Shown here one piece after another: positions 22,059 through 30,213 of a stretch of DNA of 38,816 bases (position 1 is the first letter of the stretch; each line of letters opens with the position of its first letter). The translations under genes were made by a program, and so were the position numbers. The stretch covers positions 1 to 38,816 of the forward strand of contig CAITEO010000060.1 of NCBI GenBank assembly GCA_903891505.1, written 5' to 3'. The notes beneath the pieces are model-generated. The model did not search any database and was not told the origin of the DNA. It worked only from the letters and a program-made list of their open reading frames with translations. This DNA is from an uncultured Candidatus Woesearchaeota archaeon (lineage in GTDB: Archaea > Nanobdellota > Nanobdellia > Woesearchaeales > 21-14-0-10-32-9).

Positions 22059-22505
22059 ATGCACGCATACGTTAACGAGAGATTAATACTTTCAGGATGC
22101 CTTGTTCTAAATGACAAAAAAGAAATTCTGCTTTTATTTAGAGAAGATCACTGTCATTATGAAACTCCTGGAGGAAAAGTTAGGCTTTCTGAATGCAAAA
22201 ATCCTGAAAATCCGAGCGTGGACGATTTATCAAAAGCAGCAGAGCGTGAATTATACGAAGAGCTAGGAAATCACATCAACGTTGAAAAACTAAAATACTT
22301 CGACAAAGCAGAATTCACAATTCCTGATGGACGCCTCGCAGTCGCAAACAAATTCTTAACAAGAATAATTTCTGGAACTCCAAAAATAAATGAACCAGAA
22401 CGATTCTCGAAACTTGAGTGGCTCCCTCTTACAACACTTGAAAAATATCCTATTTCTCCAGATCTAAGAATCTTGTTGCCTATGCTAAAAGAATTGGTTA
22501 AATGA
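22059..22505 (+). CDS. Nudix hydrolase
   Basis: 148 residues. The Nudix box starts at PGGKVRLSE and ends AAERELYEELG (R-E-x-x-E-E); between Gly and the helix is an insertion (CKNPENPSVDDL) longer than the usual spacing. Nudix enzymes hydrolyse nucleoside diphosphates linked to another group, such as damaged nucleotides; the substrate is unknown. Leaderless ATG with TTTTATAATC about 28 bases upstream. A structured element follows 7 bases after the stop. Confidence 0.9.
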   Translation: MHAYVNERLILSGCLVLNDKKEILLLFREDHCHYETPGGKVRLSECKNPENPSVDDLSKAAERELYEELGNHINVEKLKYFDKAEFTIPDGRLAVANKFLTRIISGTPKINEPERFSKLEWLPLTTLEKYPISPDLRILLPMLKELVK

Positions 22506-22511
22506 AAAAAG

Positions 22512-22583
22512 TCCGCCCAAGAAAATCTTAGAGAGCTGCAAGACTCTCTAAGGTTGAGAGCTTCAGCGACCCTGTCGAGCGGA
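22512..22583 (+). ncRNA. Candidate structured RNA related to 12767-12850
   Basis: Closing stem TCCGC (22512-22516)/GCGGA (22579-22583); inner 9-bp hairpin CTTAGAGAG (22527-22535)/CTCTCTAAG (22544-22552); then GAGAGC-TTC-AGCGACCCTGTC (22556-22576), nearly the motif at 12825-12845. It follows the Nudix gene and may be processed from its transcript. Confidence 0.4.
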
Positions 22584-22733
22584 ACTTTAATGGGTCATAC
22601 GGGTAATATGAAAACAATCCATAATCATGAATTCTCTTGAAAAAAAGAGGTATTCGAGAGATCTCTTGAATTAACATAGCTCTCGAAGTCCATAAATTCA
22701 ACATAATTAGTTGAATTGCACTCCCATTGAGCG

Positions 22734-22859
22734 TTATGCATATTCATTATCAGTCACCTGGATGAGATAATCCTCCACCCTATCCATGTCTTCATCAAAC
22801 ATGTTCTTCTCTTTGAGTATCGGTATTAGTCTTGCTTCGTAGTTCGGATATATTCGCAT
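22734..22859 (-). CDS. 41-residue miniprotein
   Basis: MRIYPNYEARLIPILKEKNMF..., ending VTDNEYA. The start is strongly supported by AGGAGGTG 7 bases upstream. Acidic and helical, no cysteine. It lies 12 bases after another mini-gene on the same strand, suggesting a two-gene unit. Function unknown. Confidence 0.6.
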   Translation of the reverse strand: MRIYPNYEARLIPILKEKNMFDEDMDRVEDYLIQVTDNEYA

Positions 22860-22871
22860 TTTATTCACCTC

Positions 22872-22973
22872 CTAGGCAGCCAGGCTTCCTAGGTTTTTCA
22901 TTGTAAGCTTCCTTGTAAGTTCAAATGTTATGTCTCTTATCATTTCTGTGTCTGTGCATTGTGTGTAGTCCAT
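22872..22973 (-). CDS. 33-residue miniprotein
   Basis: MDYTQCTDTEMIRDITFE..., ending LGSLAA. The start is supported by GGTGA 6 bases upstream. It precedes the 41-residue gene, whose ribosome site begins at this gene's stop. A TATA-like TATTTAAACAAAG near 23110 could start both. The 22974-23231 spacer holds no other gene. Function unknown. Confidence 0.5.
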   Translation of the reverse strand: MDYTQCTDTEMIRDITFELTRKLTMKNLGSLAA

Positions 22974-23231
22974 GTTTGTTCACCGTTCATTTTTTATTGT
23001 CTATCTCTTTGGCCCATCAACCAACGAGCTCGCATCGAATCACTTTGCGTCGCCCTGATTTGTTCTTGGTTTTTGACCAATTGTTTTAAGAAAATGATGA
23101 GGTACTTTGTTTAAATACCCGACGCGAGAGTATGTCCAGTGCATATATGGGTGTGTACAGTGCTAAGCACTGTATCAACATTAATTCATCAAAGAAACAA
23201 ATATTTAAAGCGAAAAGAAAATACACAAAGT

Positions 23232-23564
23232 GTGAGCTTGAAACATATCTTGAAACAAATATTAAAACCAACAAAAGTAAAATTAGTTTTTTTAGTTATT
23301 CTTCTTGCTATTTACTTATTCCTTTTACTCTCAAAGCCTTGTCCTGATAAGATAAGAATATGTGCGCCTAATATTGCAGATAAAAACGTTAATGCGTTGC
23401 AAGGAACGCTTGTTCCATTAACTTGTCAACAAGTTTGTTCGAACAAAGACTACGCGATAAATTTAACTCTTGGAATTCTACTTGTTATAATCATTCCTGC
23501 AATAGTACTCTACATCATACTCTCTTTGCTTTTAGCTGTTGGAAAAGGAAAGAAGAAAAAATGA
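23232..23564 (+). CDS. Two-TM protein with four-cysteine outer loop
   Basis: 110 residues from GTG 23232 (TATTTAAAG near 23200 makes this a leaderless start; TTG 23238 is possible). TM helices at about 16-35 and 76-99, basic tail KGKGKKKK. The loop between them has four Cys (PCPDKIRIC ... CQQVC) that could form two disulfides outside the cell. Overlaps the next membrane-protein gene by 4 bases (ATGA), so they are coupled. Function unknown. Confidence 0.7.
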   Translation: MSLKHILKQILKPTKVKLVFLVILLAIYLFLLLSKPCPDKIRICAPNIADKNVNALQGTLVPLTCQQVCSNKDYAINLTLGILLVIIIPAIVLYIILSLLLAVGKGKKKK

Positions 23565-23968
23565 ACGAAATGAAGAAACAAACAGCCGAGAAAAGAAAAG
23601 TTAAACCAAAACGAAAAGTTGGCCTATTCCTTTATTGGACACCAAGAATACTTGCAATAATATTCATACTTTTCCTAATGCTGTTCTCATTGGATGTTTT
23701 TGGAAACGGATATGGTTTCTGGGAGACAATCTTAGGATTACTCATGCATAACATCCCTGCATTTGTTCTAATCGCGGCACTCATAATCTCCTGGAAATAT
23801 GAAATTGTAGGAGGGATTGTTTTCATCCTTGCAGGACTTGCTTACATCCTAACCTTGATACTAAAACCTAACTTCGAATGGTACATGCTCTTATGGTCCC
23901 TAATAATCGCGGGCCCTACATTCCTGGTAGGAATCTTGTTTATCATTGGATGGAAAAAGAAGAAGTAA
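23561..23968 (+). CDS. Four-TM membrane protein of unknown function
   Basis: 135 residues from ATG 23561, overlapping the previous stop. After a Lys-rich N-terminus (about 25 residues) come four TM helices (about 27-45, 58-76, 80-100, 110-131), with a short GNGYGFWE loop and a KKKK end. It resembles a widespread uncharacterised membrane family with the pattern R-I-x-x-I-x-F-I-L-F...LDVF, also found in bacteria. No catalytic residue stands out. Partner of the two-TM protein upstream. Confidence 0.75.
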   Translation: MNEMKKQTAEKRKVKPKRKVGLFLYWTPRILAIIFILFLMLFSLDVFGNGYGFWETILGLLMHNIPAFVLIAALIISWKYEIVGGIVFILAGLAYILTLILKPNFEWYMLLWSLIIAGPTFLVGILFIIGWKKKK

Positions 23969-24022
23969 AGATAAAGGAAACAAAGAAAAGAAATAAAGAG
24001 AAAATAGACAAAAAAGGAGAAA

Positions 24023-25078
24023 TTAGAAATCCTTCAGGGTCTTCTCAACTATTGTTGTGTTGCCCCCTTCGCCTGTTTGGCGCATTGTCTTGATGAACTT
24101 GCCCTCTTCGAGTTTTGCAATCTTGCGCTGGAACGTCTTGTAAGATGATGCACCGCCTCTCTTCTGGTAAAGTTTAAACAAATCACCAATCTTCTTTCCT
24201 GAATTCTCTCGAACAAGATCATAGATTATTTTTGTTTCAGCTTCGAGAAGTCCTGCGTTCTTAATCGTGAATTCTTCAAGCTTCTTAACAGCCTCAGACA
24301 CATTTTCAAGTGTTATTCTCTTGCTCGACTTTTCTTCTGCTTGAAGAGTTGATTCTTTCAAAAGAAATATTCCCGTTCGTATATCCTTAAGCTCGAACGT
24401 CTTCTTCGCAATAAGATCAAATCCAGACACATCAAGAACTCCTGGATAAAGTGCAAGCTCCGATCTTACTTTCAAAATATCCTTCGTTTCTTTCTCAGTG
24501 TATGGCTTGAACTCAACTAACTCAGGCGTTAATCTTGACTTGATGCGCTCATCAATTTCAACTAAGAACTCATGATAATTAGTAATTAAGAAAATACTCT
24601 TCTTATGTATCTCTTCTAGAACAAAATACAAGAAATCAAAATCCTCAACCTGATCAATCTCATCAAAGATAAAAACAGCAGCCTTCTTGTTCAGCATCGA
24701 AGAAACAACCTTGAATAACTCAACCGTCTTCTTGTTCTGCGTAAACCTATACCCTAAGATATCGCACATCTCCATAAGAATCTTATACGTAGTATTATGC
24801 TGCCAACAATTAATGAACAATATTTCTATCTCATCCGTTTGATCTTCAAGATCACGCATGACGAACTTTGTTGCAGCAGTCTTACCAATACCAGGCGCAC
24901 CAAAGATAAAAAGATTTCGTCCAGGCAAAGAGTTGAATAATGGCTTGATACAAGTAGCTAAATACTTCTGCTGACCCTCCCTATATGGCAGCGCCTTTGG
25001 CAAGAACTCATAATCAAGCGCATCAGCATTCCGAACGAGCGTCTGATCAGACCTCAAAACATCATCAAATAACCCCAT
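24023..25078 (-). CDS. Orc1/Cdc6-family AAA+ ATPase
   Basis: 351 residues. Walker A GAPGIGKT (about 60-67), Walker B FIFDEID, sensor-1 FLITN and a C-terminal winged-helix domain (about 285-345). The architecture is that of archaeal Orc1/Cdc6, which binds origin repeats and loads MCM helicase. Some Orc1/Cdc6 relatives are plasmid or virus encoded; here the neighbours are chromosomal. The ATG at 25078 is near-leaderless. I looked for repeated origin-recognition boxes around the gene and found none I could defend, so an origin is not annotated. Confidence 0.88.
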   Translation of the reverse strand: MGLFDDVLRSDQTLVRNADALDYEFLPKALPYREGQQKYLATCIKPLFNSLPGRNLFIFGAPGIGKTAATKFVMRDLEDQTDEIEILFINCWQHNTTYKILMEMCDILGYRFTQNKKTVELFKVVSSMLNKKAAVFIFDEIDQVEDFDFLYFVLEEIHKKSIFLITNYHEFLVEIDERIKSRLTPELVEFKPYTEKETKDILKVRSELALYPGVLDVSGFDLIAKKTFELKDIRTGIFLLKESTLQAEEKSSKRITLENVSEAVKKLEEFTIKNAGLLEAETKIIYDLVRENSGKKIGDLFKLYQKRGGASSYKTFQRKIAKLEEGKFIKTMRQTGEGGNTTIVEKTLKDF

Positions 25079-25224
25079 GACTTAAGAGATAAGAAAAATT
25101 CTTTAAAAATCTTCCTGAAACGAAAGCGAAATTCAAAAAAAACTCGCTAAAAAGAAAAAACTTAAAAAGGAGAAGTATACAGATATGTATACCAACCCCT
25201 GAATGGGACGTGAGGATGAACAAT

Positions 25225-25371
25225 ATGGCAGAAGGAAGATGCATGAAATGCAAAAAACAAGTAGAGATCAAAGATCCACAGGATACGTTAATGAAAAACG
25301 GCATGAAAGCAATAAAAGGCGTCTGCCCAGTATGTGGTACTAAGGTTTTTAGAATCTTAGGAAAAGCATAA
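25225..25371 (+). CDS. Small zinc-ribbon protein (DUF5679-like)
   Basis: 48 residues: MAEGRCMKCKKQVEIKD..., then GVCPVCGTKVFRILGKA. Two C-x-x-C pairs form a zinc ribbon; the layout K-C-x-x-C, K-D, K-N-G, CPVCGT matches a family common in archaea. GTGAGG lies 10 bases before ATG 25225; an ATG at 25216 is close behind the site. Divergent from the Orc1/Cdc6 gene, with TATA-like CTTAAAAAG near 25160. Confidence 0.8.
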   Translation: MAEGRCMKCKKQVEIKDPQDTLMKNGMKAIKGVCPVCGTKVFRILGKA

Positions 25372-25521
25372 ATTAACAATTTTTTTTATTAATTATTTTC
25401 ATATACCTTTCTTATTAGTTTTATGAGTCTTGTTTTTAGCACAATACTTTCTTTGATACATCAATAAAATAAAGAAAACATAGAAACTGCATTAGCATTT
25501 TCTCTGTTTTCGAATTCACGC

Positions 25522-25632
25522 GAGGGGCTTCATCCTCACCCTGAAGAGTGATGTATTCGTCCCCTCATGAATAATATTTACTCCTATTTCCAAGCTGCGC
25601 TTTGCGCAGAAATAACTGCCCTGAAAGGGCAG
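25522..25632. other. Cluster of three hairpins in a gene-free spacer
   Basis: In the 25372-25726 spacer: GAGGGG (25522-25527)/CCCCTC (25561-25566); CTGCGC-TTT-GCGCAG (25595-25609); CTGCCCT-GAA-AGGGCAG (25616-25632). Probably terminators or RNA-processing sites between convergent units. No gene seen. Confidence 0.45.
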
Positions 25633-25726
25633 GATAAAACAGAGAAAGAGAAAAGACATAAAAAAAATCATAATAGTACTAAAAACTAGGAGAAAACAAC
25701 AAGTGAAAAGTAAAAAAGTTTAAAAT

Positions 25727-26176
25727 CTATCTCATGAGCCCTTTAGACAATGTACCACAATAAGGACAGTGATTAGGTCTGTCAGTTTCAGGATCGTACT
25801 TGTATTGATACTTGCATTTCTTGCACGTATTCATAATTCTACCATCATCAAGCTTAGGCGCAGTACCTATACCTGATTCTGCCCTTTCTGCTGCTTTCTT
25901 CACTGCAGCTTTTTCGATTAAATCATCCTCCGCATCCCATCCAGCAGGAGGAATATTTTTCAAACCACCTGTCTGACTCATCGGTTTAGGCTGAGACTTT
26001 GGCATCTCAGTAGGTGTATTTCTTACTGTTGGCTGTGTGCCTGGCGCTGATCTTGCAGACATTTTTCTTTCGTTTGCGCATGACCTGCAAATAGCCATTT
26101 TGAGAATTGGATCAACTGAAAACTCACTAGCGGGAGCTTTCTTACCGCATTTCCTACAAGTTACTGGAACATCCAT
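25727..26176 (-). CDS. Double zinc-ribbon protein
   Basis: 149 residues from ATG 26176 (a GTG one codon earlier is possible). N-terminal ribbon CRKCGKKAPASEF...CRSC (about 7-33), a Pro/Ser/Gln-rich flexible middle (about 40-100) and a C-terminal rubredoxin-like ribbon CKKCKYQYKYDPE...CPYCG (about 117-141). Likely a nucleic-acid or protein-binding adaptor; not assignable further. Divergent from the adk operon. Confidence 0.75.
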   Translation of the reverse strand: MDVPVTCRKCGKKAPASEFSVDPILKMAICRSCANERKMSARSAPGTQPTVRNTPTEMPKSQPKPMSQTGGLKNIPPAGWDAEDDLIEKAAVKKAAERAESGIGTAPKLDDGRIMNTCKKCKYQYKYDPETDRPNHCPYCGTLSKGLMR

Positions 26177-26315
26177 CACTGAAACATCACCTAGATTTAG
26201 CTAACTTTACCTAGTATTTATACTTTTTGATAGACTATTCCACAAGAACAACAACACAAACACCTTGGTTTTCAGAACAAAAAAGTATTAAAACAATCAT
26301 ACAACCCTTTAAATT

Positions 26316-26849
26316 ATGGAAGATACACGAAAAGAAAAAGAAAACAAAGATAAAAAAGAAGAGAGGAAAGATGGAGAAAAAACCAAACAAACCCTAAAAG
26401 AAGAGTATTCTAAACTACAAACAAAGTACTCACTTCCAAGCTTTGAACTCCTAGATAAAGACTTTGAAATTAATGATATTGAAATAGAAGATAACATCAT
26501 ACGAGAGATTCTAAAATCAATCCACGGACATACTGAATCATACACGAGACTTCTTGAAGGACTAATACAGCCAGACTCAAAACTTGGAGATATGAAAGAA
26601 GCTAGCAACTTAACTCAAGAAGATCAAGCACTCATAACAGACCTTTACCGAAAAGGAATGCTACTAAATAGAAGCATCCTGCTCGTAGATCTTGATTATA
26701 ATGAAAAATTGGCAGCAGACATGATAATCAATGCTCATAAAGAATGGCAGAACATGAAATGCGACATGAAAACTATACTTGAAAAAATGAGAAGTACATG
26801 GGAATCAAAATCACCAAAAGAAAAATACGGAGGAGGATACTTCGGATGA
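26316..26849 (+). CDS. Conserved helical protein upstream of adenylate kinase
   Basis: 177 residues, leaderless-type start. A Lys/Glu-rich N-terminus (about 30 residues) is followed by an all-helical acidic body. No TM, Cys pair or catalytic motif; not recognised. It overlaps adk by 4 bases (ATGA) and its tail carries the GGAGGA ribosome site of adk, so the two are translationally coupled. This links it to nucleotide metabolism only by context. Confidence 0.75.
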   Translation: MEDTRKEKENKDKKEERKDGEKTKQTLKEEYSKLQTKYSLPSFELLDKDFEINDIEIEDNIIREILKSIHGHTESYTRLLEGLIQPDSKLGDMKEASNLTQEDQALITDLYRKGMLLNRSILLVDLDYNEKLAADMIINAHKEWQNMKCDMKTILEKMRSTWESKSPKEKYGGGYFG

Positions 26850-27487
26850 TAATCGTAATAACAGGACCACAAAGCTCAGGAAAAGGAACACAAGCAGAAA
26901 TACTCCAAAAAGAATACGGCTTCAAACACATATCAACGGGCGATATTCTAAGAGAAGAAGTAAAAGCGGATACCCTTGAAGGACGTGAAGCGGACTCGTA
27001 CATGAAAAAAGGATTGCTTGTTCCCTATGATCTCAATAACACAATCTTAAAAAAAGCACTTGACAAATACAAAGACAAGACCATTCTGCTAGATGGTTAC
27101 CCTCGCACTCTACCTCAGGTCGAACATCTGATGAAGATTGCAGAAGTCAAATGTGTAATTTACATAAATATAAGCGACGAAGTCGCAGTACAAAGAGCAT
27201 GCAACAGACGAATCTGCACAGCGACAAACAAAATTTACATACTAGACAAGCTAACTCCTCAAGACTATGAAACCTGTAAACTCGCAGGTGGCGAAATAGT
27301 TCAAAGAACGGATGATAATCCTAAGACAATCAAAGCAAGACTTAAGATTTATCACGAACAAACATCGCCTTGTCTTAGCTATCTAGAAAAACACAAAATA
27401 CCTGTATTCAAAATCAACGGCGAGCGACCAATCGATGCAATATCTGCTGATGTTAAGCAAGAACTTAAGAAGATTAAATTAATTTAG
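26846..27487 (+). CDS. adk: Adenylate kinase
   Basis: 213 residues from ATG 26846. Converts ATP + AMP to two ADP. P-loop GPQSSGKGTQ (7-16), AMP-binding STGDILREEV and DGYPRTLPQ, LID region starting RRICTATNKIY with a second Cys later (half of the zinc-ribbon cysteines of some LIDs), and QRTDDNPKTIKARL. Bacterial-type fold and usual length. In-frame upstream codons lie inside the previous gene and are not used. The 27488-27748 spacer holds no recognisable feature. Confidence 0.95.
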   Translation: MIIVITGPQSSGKGTQAEILQKEYGFKHISTGDILREEVKADTLEGREADSYMKKGLLVPYDLNNTILKKALDKYKDKTILLDGYPRTLPQVEHLMKIAEVKCVIYINISDEVAVQRACNRRICTATNKIYILDKLTPQDYETCKLAGGEIVQRTDDNPKTIKARLKIYHEQTSPCLSYLEKHKIPVFKINGERPIDAISADVKQELKKIKLI

Positions 27488-27748
27488 ACCATCAACTCTT
27501 ACAGTTTCTAAATTTTTATTGATTTAAGCACTTATGAATGCCTGTACTTTGTCTCATTATGAACTACTATCTAGACAGATACAAGTTATCCGTCGCAAGA
27601 ATTTACTCTAGAAAGAGTTGATAGCATAAGTGATTGCACTCCATTCAGGGAACGCGGGAACATGACGACAAAACAAAAAATAACAATCATAGCAACACGC
27701 CGTGAAATGGGATTCATAAGATCTCGTTCAAAATTAAACAAAAACATC

Positions 27749-28024
27749 TTACCCAAGACCAAAACTCCTATCAAACTCCTTCATTTCACGAAGTTTGTTC
27801 AAGAACTCTATTCCTCTATCTGTGATTATAATATATTCATATTCCTTTTTGTTTATTTTCTGCACAAAATTCTTCTCTACAAGCTCTTCGAGATATGACT
27901 TCATTTGAGTGTGAGAAAGATTAGACTTGTACATCAGATGAGTGGGCTTAATCTCCCCATTCTTACCCTGAATTGAGAACAGAATATCCTCAATTATTTG
28001 TAATCTTTCCCTTTTTTTTGCCAT
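27749..28024 (-). CDS. Winged-helix transcription regulator (HTH_45/ArnR1-like)
   Basis: 91 residues. The layout LQIIEDILFSIQGKNGEIKPTHLMYKSNLSHTQMKSYLEELV, then a wing (EYEYIIITDRG) and a C-terminal helix, matches small archaeal winged-helix proteins. Its start overlaps the end of the upstream seven-TM protein gene by 35 bases, so the two are co-transcribed; the membrane protein could be its signal partner (inference). Confidence 0.85.
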   Translation of the reverse strand: MAKKRERLQIIEDILFSIQGKNGEIKPTHLMYKSNLSHTQMKSYLEELVEKNFVQKINKKEYEYIIITDRGIEFLNKLREMKEFDRSFGLG

Positions 28025-28703
28025 GTTTAAGCACCGATATAAATGTCACGAGTAAAATCACATAACCTGCAAGTTGGACCAACTCTCCAACAACATACAT
28101 AGAGGAATAATTGTGTGCTAATATAAATAATATCAGGCTCAAACTTATTATTCCGAAACTCATTGCAAGATATTTTGTGGTTCTCATTCCATTAAGTCTA
28201 TAATTCCTCAAAAGAGAAAGCGCAATCATCAACGTAAGCAAGAACGCAGTTAAATGCATGAATATATATGCATCATCCGTGAATAACACAATTGTAACAA
28301 GCAAGAACATTATCAGAATTACTGATTTAATTGAAAACTTTTCGTAGACAGTGAAGAAAATAAAGAATCCTATAAGCATAAGTACTGCATATATAATAAA
28401 TGAAACTGCGAAAAGTGTATTAGTAGGAGTCACATAATAAACTAGTTTTCCAAACAACTGATACACTTGAACCTGAAAATGTGATGAGTATAGAATGAAA
28501 TAAGTTGCTATCTTGAAAATAAAAGACAAACCTAGAAGAATAAAAGATGTGAAAATAAGCAAGTGTTTCTTATTTGACTTGTTTAATGAATAATACTTCC
28601 AGGAAAAAAAACCTATTAATAGCAGAACAACTACACTTACAAGATCTATAATAAAGTCGCGACCTAAAAACCATTGAGGCCCAGCTGGAATATCAAAATG
28701 CAT
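27990..28703 (-). CDS. Seven-TM membrane protein of unknown function
   Basis: 237 residues. About seven hydrophobic helices (near 17-36, 48-68, 90-118, 125-143, 148-165, 177-195, 203-225), with a Lys-rich cytoplasmic end (KHGKKKGK). No catalytic motif seen. It overlaps the winged-helix gene downstream. Membrane protein plus regulator pairs of this type recur in small archaeal genomes; a sensory role is only a guess. Confidence 0.8.
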   Translation of the reverse strand: MHFDIPAGPQWFLGRDFIIDLVSVVVLLLIGFFSWKYYSLNKSNKKHLLIFTSFILLGLSFIFKIATYFILYSSHFQVQVYQLFGKLVYYVTPTNTLFAVSFIIYAVLMLIGFFIFFTVYEKFSIKSVILIMFLLVTIVLFTDDAYIFMHLTAFLLTLMIALSLLRNYRLNGMRTTKYLAMSFGIISLSLILFILAHNYSSMYVVGELVQLAGYVILLVTFISVLKHGKKKGKITNN

Positions 28704-28801
28704 AATAGACGATAAAATGAATTTGATTTAAAAAACTTATGAATTATTACTACAGAAGATTGCTTCACACGGTTTAAATACTTCGGCACGAATGATAATC
28801 A

Positions 28802-28850
28802 AGAAAACCCAAAAAGGTTTTCTGGATGCAGAAAATGCCATGCATTTTCT
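28802..28850 (+). repeat. Tandem AGAAAA/TTTTCT hairpins
   Basis: AGAAAACC (28802-28809)/GGTTTTCT (28816-28823), then AGAAAATGC-CAT-GCATTTTCT (28830-28850). Same order of two hairpins as at 29259-29310. The 28704-28954 spacer has no gene. Confidence 0.55.
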
Positions 28851-28954
28851 TCATGTTAACAAGTTGTGCATCGACGATAACAAAGAAAGATGCGACAAAA
28901 AAAACAAATTAGACAAAAAAAATATGTAAATTTAAAAATAAAAGGTGATTAAAC

Positions 28955-29143
28955 ATGCACTTCAAAAGAATAGGAACGAGCAAGCTACAGGATTTAGAAC
29001 TTGACTTTGACTCAAATGAATTCAACCAGATGGGAAGTCTGAAAGAAGACGAAATGGAATTTTTACAATCAAGAAAACTTAGAAGAACAATGTCCATGTA
29101 TGCTCCTGACCCAAGGAAGAGGAGCTACGACGAAGAATCGTAG
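28955..29143 (+). CDS. 62-residue charged protein of unknown function
   Basis: MHFKRIGTSKLQDLELDFDS..., with GGTG 8 bases before ATG and an upstream AT-rich promoter-like stretch. Acidic first half, Arg/Lys-rich end with PDPRKRSYDEES. No motif known. A hairpin (29205-29226) follows the stop by 62 bases. The clean ribosome site and isolation by hairpins support a real gene. Confidence 0.55.
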   Translation: MHFKRIGTSKLQDLELDFDSNEFNQMGSLKEDEMEFLQSRKLRRTMSMYAPDPRKRSYDEES

Positions 29144-29204
29144 TTCCCTTATACCTTGGATTCGACAAACAATACACTTGATTAATGATTCCTCAATACA
29201 CCTC

Positions 29205-29460
29205 AGCCCCGCAATAGTGCGGGGCTCATAATCATTTTTTAACCCCTCCAACAAACCAAGAAAACGTACAAGCGTTTTCTGGGTCAAGAAAATCTACGGA
29301 TTTTCTTGACACCAAACCGGGGCAGTTCACCCTGCCCCCTTATAATCCCTCCAATACACCAAGAAAACACACATCCAATTAAATGGGGTGAGAAAAAAGA
29401 GCAAAAAAGTTTGAAGAGGCACCGATTCAAACCGCAAGCGCCGTACGTGGGGTACGGCGC
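29205..29460 (+). repeat. Run of five strong hairpins in one spacer
   Basis: In order: AGCCCCGCA-ATAG-TGCGGGGCT (29205-29226); AGAAAACG/CGTTTTCT (29259-29280); GTCAAGAAAATC-TACG-GATTTTCTTGAC in two 12-base arms (29283-29310); GGGGCAG/CTGCCCC (29319-29338); GCGCCGTAC/GTACGGCGC (29438-29460), followed by CTTTTTCTC like an intrinsic terminator. The 29144-29510 spacer has no convincing gene. Confidence 0.55.
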
Positions 29461-29510
29461 CTTTTTCTCATTAATAAAATATTTAATACCAAAACAATAA
29501 TTTCTTCATT

Positions 29511-30146
29511 ATGTTATACAAACTCGTAATCTTTGACATGGATGGCGTTCTATTCGACTTTGAGAATTTCTGGATCAAACTCCATGAAGCACTAGGCACG
29601 CTCGTTGAAGGGAAAAAATTAACAAAACAATATCTTGATTCTGATTTTAATATGCTAGTTGACGCTGTTGTAGTTAATCTTTGGGCAGGAAAAGATGCAA
29701 AGCAGTATTACGACCTCGTCGAATCAATTGAATATCTTCCTGGTGTAAAAGAAACATTCGACTTTGTGCACAAAAAAGGATACTCTTCTGCAATTGTTAG
29801 CGGATCGAGCATCGATGTTGCAAAACGTGTGCAAAAAGATCATGGCGCAATGCATCTATTTGCAAACGAGCTTGTAATTAAAGATGGCAAAATAACGAAA
29901 GAATCATATTGGCCTGTTGCTGAAGGAACAAAAGAAAAAGCAGAAATAATCACAAAGCTTTGCAAAGACTTAGATATTTCGCGTCTTGAATGCATCTACA
30001 TAGGCGATAGCAAAAAAGACATTGAAGCATTCAAGATAGTCGGCAAATCAATCGCGTTCAACTCCACTTGCCCTGAACTAAAAGCCATCGCGACTCACGT
30101 CGTTGATAGCAAGAACCTAACTGACGTGATACAATACTTGGAATAG
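29511..30146 (+). CDS. HAD-family phosphatase, SerB-like
   Basis: 211 residues, leaderless ATG (TATTTAATACC about 28 bases upstream). HAD motifs: DMDGVLFDF (nucleophile Asp), SGSS (motif II), Lys in TKEKAEII and IGDSKKDIEAF (metal-binding motif). A helical cap inserts between motifs I and II (about 15-85). Size and order suit phosphoserine-phosphatase-like enzymes, but the substrate is not settled. Confidence 0.88.
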   Translation: MLYKLVIFDMDGVLFDFENFWIKLHEALGTLVEGKKLTKQYLDSDFNMLVDAVVVNLWAGKDAKQYYDLVESIEYLPGVKETFDFVHKKGYSSAIVSGSSIDVAKRVQKDHGAMHLFANELVIKDGKITKESYWPVAEGTKEKAEIITKLCKDLDISRLECIYIGDSKKDIEAFKIVGKSIAFNSTCPELKAIATHVVDSKNLTDVIQYLE

Positions 30147-30213
30147 AAAAATAAAGCGCTCGGGGTGAACGCTGAACTCTGTAAGTTCAAAGCATCTTCA
30201 GTTGCTTCCACTT

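Noticed and set aside
24900..25230. Replication origin next to Orc1/Cdc6
   Set aside because: No repeated origin-recognition boxes found by eye; only AT-rich promoter sequence.
27488..27748. Structured RNA (RNase P or SRP) after adk
   Set aside because: No P4 helix-like or SRP Alu/S-domain motifs seen; no strong stems.
27662..27898. Plus-strand frame overlapping the winged-helix gene
   Set aside because: Antisense to a better supported gene; no promoter or ribosome site.
29306..29500. Frame across the hairpin cluster
   Set aside because: Made of hairpin arms; proline/lysine-rich translation without a start signal.
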